DNA from: Calditrichia bacterium
GTDB taxonomy: Bacteria > Calditrichota > Calditrichia > RBG-13-44-9 > J075
DNA length: 64,000 bases
Assembly (NCBI GenBank): GCA_028284905.1
Contig: JANQQU010000064.1
Location: 145,679-209,678, forward strand
Direction of reading: 5' to 3'
The stretch's first letter is position 1. Each line of letters opens with the position of its first letter. This document shows, piece by piece, positions 1 through 8,644 of the stretch. The notes beneath the pieces were generated by a model. It had not been told where the DNA came from. It was given only the letters and a program-made list of their open reading frames with translations, and ran no database searches. The position numbers and the translations under genes are program-made.

Positions 1-203
1 GCCTGTTACCAATTCTATTGGTATGGATGACCAATGATAATTACTACTCCTTGCTAACGATTCTGGTGCTGCTGATTGCCATCCCGAGCATTAAAACCGT
101 TTTTCAGATTAGCGGCGATGCCCGCTTGAACAAAGTACTTGCTGATACCGGAAAATTGCTATTTATCTATAGCGCTGTTTTTTCGATCGGCTGGGTGCTT
201 TAA
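1..203 (+). CDS. menA: MenA C-terminus (DHNA prenyltransferase), partial
   Basis: The reading frame is open from base 3 to a TAA at 201-203, so this is the 3' end of a gene that begins before the window. The visible ~67 residues are two hydrophobic segments joined by a short loop containing SGDARLNKVLADTGKLL, which resembles the last two membrane helices of 1,4-dihydroxy-2-naphthoate polyprenyltransferase. That enzyme attaches the isoprenoid tail to the naphthoquinone ring in the cytoplasmic membrane. The call rests largely on the next two genes being menC and menE on the same strand, 63 bases downstream. Another UbiA-family member cannot be excluded from this fragment alone. Confidence 0.65.
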   Translation, partial: LLPILLVWMTNDNYYSLLTILVLLIAIPSIKTVFQISGDARLNKVLADTGKLLFIYSAVFSIGWVL

Positions 204-266
204 GTGCCTGTCCGGATGGACAATAATTCTCGCTGAGCAACAAGTTAATCTTATGATTCCTTTCCT

Positions 267-1358
267 ATGTCAATAATTCAATCCATAGCGCTTTTACCCT
301 ATCGCCTGCCTTTGATTCGGCCATTACAATTGATGGGCGTTACGATTAATGAGCGAACGGGCATCTTGCTGCGAGTAAGCGATTCCCATGATAATAACGG
401 TATTGGTGAAGTTGCCCCCTTCCCCGGTCTGCATCGGGAAACTTATGCAGATGCTCACGAGCAGTTAAACGCCTTCAAACAGCTCTGGACAAGAAAAGAA
501 ATGCCACAGCATTTGCTTCCGCTAAAAGACGGGTTTGAGAAATGGCTGGGAGAAAAACAGTTCTCACCCAGCGTTCGCTATGGTATTGAATTGGCGATGT
601 TAAACCTGTTTGCAAATCAACAAGGTAAATCCCTAGCAGATTTACTGGGAGAAAATCCTCGTGAAACTGTTTCTCTGAATGGTTTACTTGCCGGCTCGCT
701 GAATGAAATGGACGCTCAGCTCGCTCAATTAATTGATGAAGGATTTCGCAGAATCAAGATTAAAGTCGCCAGAAAATCGATTGCAGAGGAAATTGGATTT
801 GTGCAGGCGGTTAACCGGCAGCTGCCGGCAGATGTTATGATTCGCCTCGATGCCAATCGTCGCTGGTCCTTGCAGGATGCCATCGCTTTCGGTAAAGGTG
901 TCGCAGATTGCCGGATTGAGTATATCGAAGAACCGGTATCTGCCCCAGAGGCTATTCCCGATTTTTATGAGGCCTGCAAACTGCCGGTCGCGCTGGACGA
1001 AAGCCTGGACGATTGTCCGATTGAGCAAATCCCCTGGTCGCCAGCCATCCGGGCCTTGGTTATAAAACCGAGTGTCATTGGCAGTATCGAAAAGACGGTT
1101 CAACTGGGGAATTTGGCAAGGGAGCGGAATGCACTCTCGGTAATCAGTTGTGCGTTTTATTCCAGTGTCGGTTTGGCCGCAGCGGCAAGCATTGCCAGCG
1201 TTCTGAATGATCAGGATGTGCCCTGTGGGCTGGGCACTTACAAATGGCTACAGGAAGATATTTCTCAGCCATCGTTTCGGGCTGTTAAGGGGAAAATCGA
1301 TGTGAAGGATGTCTGGAAGCATTGCCAGAATATTCGCCCCCAATTTAGTTGGGATTAG
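267..1358 (+). CDS. menC: o-Succinylbenzoate synthase
   Basis: This 363-residue protein is an enolase-superfamily enzyme of the o-succinylbenzoate synthase branch, which dehydrates SHCHC to o-succinylbenzoate in menaquinone synthesis. The N-terminal capping domain starts at PYRLPLIRPL. The barrel carries the KxK general-acid/base motif (RIKIKVAR), three metal ligands in RLDANR, YIEEPV and ALDES, and the second catalytic lysine in LVIKPS. Length is normal. No convincing Shine-Dalgarno sequence precedes the ATG, but the protein begins at the usual family start. It lies 63 bases after the menA end and is followed by menE, although a palindromic repeat separates menC from menE. Dipeptide epimerases share the fold; the men neighbours decide the call. 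Confidence 0.92.
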   Translation: MSIIQSIALLPYRLPLIRPLQLMGVTINERTGILLRVSDSHDNNGIGEVAPFPGLHRETYADAHEQLNAFKQLWTRKEMPQHLLPLKDGFEKWLGEKQFSPSVRYGIELAMLNLFANQQGKSLADLLGENPRETVSLNGLLAGSLNEMDAQLAQLIDEGFRRIKIKVARKSIAEEIGFVQAVNRQLPADVMIRLDANRRWSLQDAIAFGKGVADCRIEYIEEPVSAPEAIPDFYEACKLPVALDESLDDCPIEQIPWSPAIRALVIKPSVIGSIEKTVQLGNLARERNALSVISCAFYSSVGLAAAASIASVLNDQDVPCGLGTYKWLQEDISQPSFRAVKGKIDVKDVWKHCQNIRPQFSWD

Positions 1359-1365
1359 TAGCATA

Positions 1366-1521
1366 GGTAGTGTTAAAGAAGTAATGCTACTTCTTTTAGC
1401 TGTCATCGCGAGGCGCGTTTTGCCGAAGCGATCTCATTGTTGCATGCACTTTAGAGATTGCTTCGGCAAAAAGCGCCTCGCAATGACAGAAAGCTAATAG
1501 CATTACATATTTAACACTACC
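1366..1521. repeat. MITE-like palindromic repeat, copy A
   Basis: This 156-base element has perfect 12-base terminal inverted repeats (GGTAGTGTTAAA and TTTAACACTACC). Inside them, long arms of the GTCATCGCGAGGCGC / GCGCCTCGCAATGAC type fold back on each other, so most of the element can form one hairpin. It carries no coding capacity. The flanks read ATA on both sides, a possible 3-base target duplication. Related copies lie at 14733-14878, 45323-45498 and 49718-49886. It fills much of the 385-base gap between menC and menE; nothing else was recognised in the remainder (1522-1743), which is AT-rich and should hold the menE promoter. Confidence 0.85.
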
Positions 1522-1743
1522 ATAACTTGAATATTAATGTTCTGTTGCCCGCCCTGAAGGGATTCCCTGGGAGCGAAACGCACGGAACATGCGAAAGTAT
1601 TGCTAGTTTCTTTAATTAGGATTTCCTGATCGCTTCAAGCATCTTAAATTTCTTTCGTTTGATGTGTGTTTTTTACAGGCACTTGAAATATTAACTATCG
1701 ATTTAAATTGATTATATTTTGCATTCCCATTGAAAGGCATTGA

Positions 1744-3162
1744 ATGGTATTAAATAAATTTCAATTTCCCGACAGCGATGCGCCGGCAATAATCACCCCG
1801 GAAGGCTCCGTCAGCTATCGGGAATTAAACGAACGTTTTTCTTGGATCGCAGATAGCTTGGTAAAGCGAGGTGTGCAACCCGGTGATCGCGTCGCAATTC
1901 AAAGCCCCAATTCCCTTGAGGTTCTCTTGCTGCTACCGGCCCTCTGGTCTGTTGGTGCGGTTGCATTTCCCTTTAGCGAACGCTTCCCGATGAAAGAGAT
2001 CCTGACACTCGCTGAAAAATATCGTTGTAAATATTTCTTACCGGCTTCGCAGCTGACAGAGCGTTCGGCGAATACGAAACTATCAGTTATTCCCTTGTCA
2101 GAAGCGACAGCATTTCCTGCTGAAATTAAAAGTGGGATTTCCCCGGTATGGCAGCTGGACAATCTTGCCAGTATTATTCTCACCTCCGGTAGTTCCGGAA
2201 ATCCGAAAGCTGTTGTGCATTCACTCGCCAATCATTATTACAGCGCTATTGGCTCTCATGAAAATATTCCTTTTGGTCGCGGCGGACGTTGGTTGCTCTC
2301 CCTGCCGCTGTACCATGTGGGCGGCTTGGCAATCCTCTTCCGAGCCTGGACGGCCGAAGGTGCCATTGCACTACCCCACCCGGAAATGCCGCTACAGGAT
2401 GCCATTGAACAGTTGCAGCCGAGCCATATTTCGTTAGTGGCTACCCAGTTATACCGTTTATTAAAAACCGCGGATGGCAGACGCGCCTTGCGTCGCATGA
2501 AAGCCGTTCTCCTCGGGGGTAGCGCAATTCCGGAGAATTTACTTCGCGAGGCCTGGACGCTGGAGATTCCTGTACATACCAGCTATGGATCTTCAGAAAT
2601 GAGTTCACAAATAACCACAACACCAGCCAATGCTTCGCTGAAAGAATTGCAGACTTCCGGTAGATTACTACCTCATCGCGAAATAATGACCGCTGGAGAT
2701 GGTGAAATTTTAGTGTGTGGCAAAACGCTTTTTCAGGGATATCTCGAAGATGATAAAGTTGTACCGTCGGTTGACGAGGACGGTTGGTTTGGCAGTGGCG
2801 ACATTGGGCAGATGGATGCCCAGGGGAATCTTACCGTTACCGGACGGAAGGACAATATGTTCATTTCCGGAGGTGAAAATATTCAGCCGGAGGAAATTGA
2901 AAAACACCTCTCCCATATCGAAGGCGTAATCCGCTGCATGGTTGTGCCGGTGATTCATCAGGAATTTGGGATGCGCCCAGTCGCTTTCATTGATATGCGC
3001 AACGGCGGAAAGTTGGATACCTCCGCACTACGCTTGCAATTGGAAAAAAATCTGCCCCGCTTCAAAGTCCCGGATAAGTTTCTCCCCTGGCCAAAAGATT
3101 CCCAATCGCCGGGAATTAAAGCTGACCGTCAGGCGCTGGCGAAAATTGCCGCTGCAGGTTAA
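1744..3162 (+). CDS. menE: o-Succinylbenzoate-CoA ligase
   Basis: This 472-residue protein belongs to the adenylate-forming (ANL) superfamily and activates o-succinylbenzoate to its CoA thioester, the substrate of MenB. The phosphate-binding loop is TSGSSGNPKAV, followed by the YGSSEMSS motif, the GDIGQMD aspartate of the ribose contact, the hinge GRKDNMFISGGENIQPEE, and a C-terminal lysine in GIKADRQ that would be the adenylation lysine. Length matches MenE. A weak AAAGG lies upstream of the ATG. Placement after menC makes MenE more likely than a generic acyl-CoA synthetase. Confidence 0.9.
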   Translation: MVLNKFQFPDSDAPAIITPEGSVSYRELNERFSWIADSLVKRGVQPGDRVAIQSPNSLEVLLLLPALWSVGAVAFPFSERFPMKEILTLAEKYRCKYFLPASQLTERSANTKLSVIPLSEATAFPAEIKSGISPVWQLDNLASIILTSGSSGNPKAVVHSLANHYYSAIGSHENIPFGRGGRWLLSLPLYHVGGLAILFRAWTAEGAIALPHPEMPLQDAIEQLQPSHISLVATQLYRLLKTADGRRALRRMKAVLLGGSAIPENLLREAWTLEIPVHTSYGSSEMSSQITTTPANASLKELQTSGRLLPHREIMTAGDGEILVCGKTLFQGYLEDDKVVPSVDEDGWFGSGDIGQMDAQGNLTVTGRKDNMFISGGENIQPEEIEKHLSHIEGVIRCMVVPVIHQEFGMRPVAFIDMRNGGKLDTSALRLQLEKNLPRFKVPDKFLPWPKDSQSPGIKADRQALAKIAAAG

Positions 3163-3273
3163 TTGTTTTCGGGATAATTTTATCAAGACAAATCTCTTTG
3201 GTTTCTCCGCTAAATACGATACATTTTTCTAGAATCTAAAACGTCTGCTACCATCCTAAATCTGTGGATATTA

Positions 3274-4146
3274 ATGAACAATTACACCGCTGTTTTTTAT
3301 ACCATTTTGGGAGTATTCCTGATTACATCGTCTTTTTGGCAACTACAGGGGCAAAGCTCTGATCATGCAAATAGAGCAGAGATTCATTACATCAATCAAG
3401 TGCTTCCGGTGCCACAACTCGAAGAAGCACCAATAATTGATGGTAATCTGGATGAATGGAAATCCGTCGCCTTTTCTGATGGCCGCTGGGATATTGAACG
3501 TGTTCGTCACAGCGAATGGTATCAGGCAAAGCGCAATCGTATCACCAAACATCGTGAAGATGATTTTATCGAAGATGATTTGTCCGCCCGCTATTACATG
3601 GCCTGGGATAGCAGCTATTTTTATTTTGGCGCAGAAGTAACAGATAATTTTAATGACGTCACCGAAGCAAAGCATGCCCCGAAACGCTGGTATTACAAAG
3701 ATGCCATCGCCTGGTTTTTGGAAGCGCCGAAAGATACTGTTGCGGAAAAATTTGTTGCCGGCAATCATGCGTTCTGTTTTGTCATCGACACTTTACGGCC
3801 GGACTACGGGGCCTGGTGGCGCCATGGTAGTGACAGTGTGAGTTACATCGAAGAGCCATTACCAAATGATGCTGTGGATTATGAGATCCGGATGAGCAAT
3901 GAGGGTAGGGGGGATTTTGTACTGGAAGCTCGAGTGGCCATTCAGGCAACCTTCGGTGCCAATAATCCTGACTGGCAGCTGCCGCAAGCTGGTGACACCT
4001 ACGGGATAATGATTGTGCATTGTGATCCCGACGGAGGAGAATATGGTGGCCACTTACTCATCTACGGTAAAAATGATAATGATGCCAATTGGGGAACATT
4101 GCAACTTAGCAAACCGCAATCGGAAATACTTCGCAAGATCAAATAA
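3274..4146 (+). CDS. Secreted CBM9/DOMON-like carbohydrate-binding protein
   Basis: This 290-residue protein begins with a hydrophobic signal segment ending near LQGQS. It continues with a family-9 carbohydrate-binding-type domain: the opening APIIDGNLDEW, the aromatic pair DSSYFYFGAEVTD, and a closing TYGIMIVHCDPDG. Such domains form beta-sandwiches that bind sugar chain ends or serve as non-catalytic modules. No catalytic motif is visible, so it is probably a stand-alone exported binding protein. It is 12 bases upstream of a GH28 gene and probably co-transcribed with it, which supports a role in capturing plant polysaccharide fragments. The ligand is unknown. Confidence 0.7.
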   Translation: MNNYTAVFYTILGVFLITSSFWQLQGQSSDHANRAEIHYINQVLPVPQLEEAPIIDGNLDEWKSVAFSDGRWDIERVRHSEWYQAKRNRITKHREDDFIEDDLSARYYMAWDSSYFYFGAEVTDNFNDVTEAKHAPKRWYYKDAIAWFLEAPKDTVAEKFVAGNHAFCFVIDTLRPDYGAWWRHGSDSVSYIEEPLPNDAVDYEIRMSNEGRGDFVLEARVAIQATFGANNPDWQLPQAGDTYGIMIVHCDPDGGEYGGHLLIYGKNDNDANWGTLQLSKPQSEILRKIK

Positions 4147-4158
4147 ATTGGAAAGTCA

Positions 4159-5727
4159 ATGATGCGAAAATTTGTTCTCAGCTATTTTTTAATTTGCTGT
4201 TTTAGTTTTCTTTATGCAAATCCGTTCTGGTATAACGTGAAAGACTTTGGCGCGGTTGGCGATAGTTTTCAACTTGACACTGAAGCGATCCAGAAAACGA
4301 TTGATCATTGCAATGCCCAGGGTGGGGGACAGGTTTATTTCCCACCGGGGAAATACCGCAGTGGTACTATCATTTTAAAAGACAATGTTACGCTACATAT
4401 TAGCATTGGTGCAACACTACTCGCCAGCCAGGATGTGGCAGATTATATGCATCCGATGCCACATACCAAAAAGTCGGCATTGATTTTTGCTGATGGTGCA
4501 GAAAACATTGGTATCGTGGGGCACGGCGTTATTGATGGCCAGGCACGGAGGGAATACCGGGATTTGGAAAAGGTCGATAAGTTTATTGGCGACATCACCG
4601 AAAATGCCCGGCAATCCGGCGTGGAAATGAAAATGTACTATATCGTTCCGCCGAATAATTTTATGGTATTATTCGCTGATTGCAAAAACGTGCGTATTGA
4701 AGATGTTACCATGCGCGAATCCTCTTTTTGGACCTGTCATCTATTGCGTTGTGAAAATGTGCGGGTGCGTGGTGTATTCATTTATTCCGACCTGGAAACA
4801 GGTATTAACGCGGATGGATTGGATATTAGCAGCTGCCGCGATGTGACGGTGTCCGACTGTGTCATCACCACCGGCGATGACGCTATCGTTCTAAAATCCC
4901 GGGATCGGGCGAGATATCCTTGTGAGAATATCACCGTCACAAATTGCATACTCACTTCGTCATCGACAGCATTGAAGATCGGTACGGAAACCTGGGGAGA
5001 CTTTCGCCATATTACCTTTAATAATTGCGTGATCCGTGATAGTAATCGGGGACTAAGTATTGTGGTTCGCGATGGCGGTACTATTGAAGACGTGCTATTT
5101 TCCAATATTACCATCGAAACCCGCCGTCGCCATTTTAACTGGTGGGGAAATGCCGATCCGATTTGGCTGGTTGTTACCCGGCGAAGAGCGAGTTCGCAGC
5201 TGGGGAAAATAAAAAATGTCCGTTTCGAAAATATTATCGCGCATGCCCAGGGGACCAGCCGCATCGAAGCAGATAGTGCTGGGTGCCTGGAAAATATCCA
5301 ATTGAGCGACGTGCAAATTTTCATGGAAGCAGAAGATTACCTGGATAAGCGGGCCGATCATGGATTTTATGCCCGCCATGTCGATGGGCTAAAATTGGAT
5401 AATTTTTCGCTGCAATGGAATCGGGAAAAAATGGAAGATAAATGGGCCAGCGCATTATACCTAGATTCGCTGGAAAATCTCACTCTCCGCCATTTCCGGG
5501 GAAACGCTGCCTACAAGGATAAACATCCGGCGATTGAGATACGCAATGGGCGTGACGTCCTCATAGATGATGCCGCACCGATTGGAGATGCCGATGTCTT
5601 CATCCGGGTAAGCGGTGAAAAAAGTGAGCGAATCATTCTCGATGATGTCGACCGCGGAAAGCTGGCCCGGAAAAAGATTGAGCGGATGCCTGTCGTTCCG
5701 AAAAGTGCGGTGAAAATCAATAAATAA
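4159..5727 (+). CDS. Glycoside hydrolase family 28 (polygalacturonase-like)
   Basis: This 522-residue exported protein has a signal peptide ending near LYANP and a right-handed parallel beta-helix typical of GH28 pectinases. The N-terminal VKDFGAVGDS motif and GGGQVYFPPGKY are classic. Catalytic aspartates are visible in NADGLDISSC and TGDDAIVLKS. The usual GHG histidine motif is not evident; the equivalent stretch reads ALKIGTETWGDF, as in some rhamnogalacturonan- or xylogalacturonan-type clades, so the exact substrate is uncertain. It lies between a CBM9-like gene (12 bases upstream) and a GH78 rhamnosidase, which suggests rhamnogalacturonan or another rhamnose-containing pectin as the target. 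It should act in the periplasm or outside the cell. Confidence 0.87.
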   Translation: MMRKFVLSYFLICCFSFLYANPFWYNVKDFGAVGDSFQLDTEAIQKTIDHCNAQGGGQVYFPPGKYRSGTIILKDNVTLHISIGATLLASQDVADYMHPMPHTKKSALIFADGAENIGIVGHGVIDGQARREYRDLEKVDKFIGDITENARQSGVEMKMYYIVPPNNFMVLFADCKNVRIEDVTMRESSFWTCHLLRCENVRVRGVFIYSDLETGINADGLDISSCRDVTVSDCVITTGDDAIVLKSRDRARYPCENITVTNCILTSSSTALKIGTETWGDFRHITFNNCVIRDSNRGLSIVVRDGGTIEDVLFSNITIETRRRHFNWWGNADPIWLVVTRRRASSQLGKIKNVRFENIIAHAQGTSRIEADSAGCLENIQLSDVQIFMEAEDYLDKRADHGFYARHVDGLKLDNFSLQWNREKMEDKWASALYLDSLENLTLRHFRGNAAYKDKHPAIEIRNGRDVLIDDAAPIGDADVFIRVSGEKSERIILDDVDRGKLARKKIERMPVVPKSAVKINK

Positions 5728-5744
5728 TTCTTTCAAGTTTTTTC

Positions 5745-5820
5745 AGCCACAGATTTCACTGATCTGCACAGATTGATTGCTTTGCTGGAAAATCCGTGCC
5801 TATCAGTGAAATCCGTGGCT
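5745..5820. repeat. Intergenic palindrome (AGCCACAGATTTCACTGAT type)
   Basis: The gap between the GH28 and GH78 genes holds a 76-base imperfect inverted repeat. The left arm AGCCACAGATTTCACTGAT pairs with the right arm ATCAGTGAAATCCGTGGCT around a short spacer containing CTGCACAGATT and AATCCGTGCC, which also pair. It could fold as an RNA hairpin between the two cistrons and may act as an attenuator or mRNA stabiliser, but that is inference. Only one copy was noticed in the window. Confidence 0.75.
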
Positions 5821-5839
5821 TAGCTTTCAGAGGCCAAAG

Positions 5840-8584
5840 ATGTTCAAAAAAATATTGCTGATATGCATCTGCCTAAGTGTTCTTCTCGGTTGCACCCGCC
5901 TTTCTAACAGTCTGGATGCACCGGGAGGACTGACTTGCGAGTATCGCACTAACCCAATGGGCATCGATACAGAAACGCCGCGCTTTCGCTGGGTTGTGCG
6001 TTCTGCCGAACAAAACCAAATTCAAACTGCTTACCAGATTCTGGTTGCCAGTAAAGCCGAACATTTAAAATCGAATAAAGGGGATTTTTGGGATTCCGGT
6101 AAAATCGTCTCCGAGGAAACGGCACAAATTGAGTATAGTGGTAAACCGCTGCTGTCCGCGCAGCCCTATTTCTGGAAAGTGCGCAGTTGGGATAAAAATG
6201 ACCGTCCATCCCGCTGGAGCGACGTTCAGCAATTCAGCACCGGATTTTTCGAAGATTCACTTTGGCAAGCGCAATGGATTGGCTATGATGCTTTTATTTC
6301 CGAACTCCCGGAAGATACACTGCAGCCGAAGCGGAAGCGCCGAAAGCTGCCTTATCAGGCAACCCCCACTCCTTACCTGCGCAAAGAATTCAATATCGAA
6401 AAAACCTTAAAACGCGCGGTTGTCTATGCCACGGCACTGGGTGTTTATGAATTACATTTAAACGGACAACGGGTGGGAGAAGACTATTTTATGCCCGGCT
6501 GGACGGACTATAACAAACGCCTCTATTATAACGCTTATGATGTCACCGATTTACTGCAAGACAGCCTGAATGCATTTGCTGCCATTCTTTCTGATGGTTG
6601 GTATGCCGGCAATGTTGCCAATCGCGGACAGCAGATTTACGGTCAGCGATTGCGGCTGTTTGCCCAACTTCATTTGGAATATAGTGATGGCACTCAGGAA
6701 AAAGTGATGACGGATTCTACCTGGAAGGCCAGCTACGGACCGATTCGCGAAGGCGATATGCAGGCAGGGGAAACCTACAATGCCCATATGGAGATGCCCG
6801 GCTGGCATTCCACCGGTTTTGATGAAAGCGATTGGGATAAGGTCGATACATCGCCCAAACCGGATATTATTCTGCAGGCGTATCCCGCCCAGGGCGTTCG
6901 AAAAATTGAAGAGATTCGCCCGGTGGATATTCACCATAGTAGCCCGGGAAGCTACATTGTTGATATGGGGCAAAATTTTGCCGGCTGGGTGAGACTGCGG
7001 ATGAATGGTAATACAGGAGACAAAGTCGTTCTGCGCTTCGCTGAAAAATTGAAATCGCCCGATAGCTTATTTACTAAAAACCTGCGCTCGGCCAAGGCCA
7101 CCGATACGTATATCTTGAAGGGGGGCCGGGAGGAAGTTTGGGAGCCGCGCTTCACCTATCATGGGTTTCAATTTGTTGAAGTCAGCGGTTATCCCGGGGA
7201 GCTTCGCCCGGATGACATCACCGGTGTCGTTGTTCACAGCGACCTGCCCCGCAGTGGTTTTTTTGAATGTTCCGATACCTTAATCAATCGCATCTACGAA
7301 AATGCGCTGTGGTCGCAAAAATCTAATTTCTTCGATATTCCTACCGATTGCCCGCAGCGGGATGAGCGGATGGGCTGGTCTGGCGATGTGCAGGTGTTTT
7401 TGCCTACATCTATTTATAATATGGATGTCGGTGCCTTCCTCAGCCGTTGGATGCAGGATTTGGTCGACGGGCAATTTTCTGATGGTCGCCTGCCGAGCAC
7501 TGCGCCGCGAATTTACAATCGGGTCGCTGCTGGTTGGGGCGATGCTGGCGTGATCCTTCCCTGGCAACTCTATCGTGCTTATGGCGACACTCGCATTATT
7601 GAAACGCACTATGCATCCATGCAACGCTGGATGAATTTCTTAATCGATAAAAGCGATAGCCTGATCAGCGGGCAAGGGAGTTATGGCGATTGGCAAAATG
7701 CGGACGCAGAAACGCCGATACCGGTATTCTCCACGGCATATTTTGCGAATAGCGCCCGGCTAATGATGGAGATGGCCCGCGCGACTGGCAAGAACGAAGA
7801 TATGATCGCCTATAAAGATCTTTTTCATCAAATCCGCGATGCCTTCACTAAAAAGTTTGTTTCCGATAGCGGAAAAATCGAAGGAGATACGCAGGGCGCA
7901 TATTTGTTAGCTTTACAGTTTGACCTGATTCCTGAAGGAAAACGTCCGCAAGTCTTCTGGCATTTGATGCGCAAGATCCGCGAAAATGACGGACACCCAT
8001 CGACGGGGTTAATTTGCAGTAGCATGCTTTTGCCGGTGCTGAGTGAAGGTGGAGAAGCAGCGGTCGCTTATCAAATGCTGGCAAAGCAAACCTACCCTTC
8101 CTGGGGATTCCAAATTGCGAACGGGGCAACAACGCCCTGGGAACGTTGGGATGGTTATTCCGCTGAAAAAGGGTTTCATGAGGATATCACAAACTCGTTC
8201 AATCACTATGCCTTTGGGGCCGTTGCAGAATGGTTTTATACAGATATTGCCGGCATTAATACCGATGCGCCGGGTTTCAAGCATGTTCTTATCTGCCCCC
8301 GGCCCGGTGGTGGTCTGACATATGCAAAAGCTGCTTACGAATCAATTCGGGGGCGAATTTCAGTCGACTGGCGTTGGGAAGATGATACCTTTTCTTTAAA
8401 AGTGACTATACCAGCTAATGCGACTGCATCTGTATATTTGCCGGTTTCTGATGAGAGTAAAATTCTTGCGGGTGGGAAAGAGATCGAGCAGCATAAGTTG
8501 ATTCAGCTGGAAAAGCGGGAAAATGGGGAAGCTTTGTTGAAGGTGCCTTCCGGGAATTATGAATTTGAAGTGGTTGGTAAATGA
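5840..8584 (+). CDS. Alpha-L-rhamnosidase, GH78 lipoprotein
   Basis: This 914-residue protein begins with a lipoprotein signal (lipobox LLGC, Cys about residue 18) and then follows the GH78 layout: an N-terminal fibronectin-like domain (GGLTCEYRTNPMGIDTETPR), the Bac_rhamnosid_N jelly roll (YVLHLNGQRVG-like segment YELHLNGQRVG), an alpha/alpha-barrel, and a C-terminal beta-sandwich. The catalytic-region signature DCPQRDERMGW is intact, and the later TPWERWDGY and NSFNHYAFGA motifs are also present. It removes terminal alpha-L-rhamnose from pectic side chains or rhamnosides, probably anchored to a membrane facing the periplasm or outside. AGAGG precedes the ATG. The gene follows GH28 and completes a small rhamnogalacturonan module. 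Confidence 0.93.
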   Translation: MFKKILLICICLSVLLGCTRLSNSLDAPGGLTCEYRTNPMGIDTETPRFRWVVRSAEQNQIQTAYQILVASKAEHLKSNKGDFWDSGKIVSEETAQIEYSGKPLLSAQPYFWKVRSWDKNDRPSRWSDVQQFSTGFFEDSLWQAQWIGYDAFISELPEDTLQPKRKRRKLPYQATPTPYLRKEFNIEKTLKRAVVYATALGVYELHLNGQRVGEDYFMPGWTDYNKRLYYNAYDVTDLLQDSLNAFAAILSDGWYAGNVANRGQQIYGQRLRLFAQLHLEYSDGTQEKVMTDSTWKASYGPIREGDMQAGETYNAHMEMPGWHSTGFDESDWDKVDTSPKPDIILQAYPAQGVRKIEEIRPVDIHHSSPGSYIVDMGQNFAGWVRLRMNGNTGDKVVLRFAEKLKSPDSLFTKNLRSAKATDTYILKGGREEVWEPRFTYHGFQFVEVSGYPGELRPDDITGVVVHSDLPRSGFFECSDTLINRIYENALWSQKSNFFDIPTDCPQRDERMGWSGDVQVFLPTSIYNMDVGAFLSRWMQDLVDGQFSDGRLPSTAPRIYNRVAAGWGDAGVILPWQLYRAYGDTRIIETHYASMQRWMNFLIDKSDSLISGQGSYGDWQNADAETPIPVFSTAYFANSARLMMEMARATGKNEDMIAYKDLFHQIRDAFTKKFVSDSGKIEGDTQGAYLLALQFDLIPEGKRPQVFWHLMRKIRENDGHPSTGLICSSMLLPVLSEGGEAAVAYQMLAKQTYPSWGFQIANGATTPWERWDGYSAEKGFHEDITNSFNHYAFGAVAEWFYTDIAGINTDAPGFKHVLICPRPGGGLTYAKAAYESIRGRISVDWRWEDDTFSLKVTIPANATASVYLPVSDESKILAGGKEIEQHKLIQLEKRENGEALLKVPSGNYEFEVVGK

Positions 8585-8612
8585 GTAAATATGCAAATAG
8601 GCAAATGGGCAA
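8585..8612. repeat. Short octamer repeat (GCAAATRG)
   Basis: Directly after the GH78 stop codon there are two and a half copies of an 8-base unit (GCAAATAG, GCAAATGG, GCAAA). The same GGCAAAT motif recurs at 15495-15520 and at 55729-55740 next to longer heptamer arrays, so this may be a degenerate end of the same repeat class. Confidence 0.45.
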
Positions 8613-8644
8613 AAATACTAATTGACCGCTTGTTCTACGTTATG

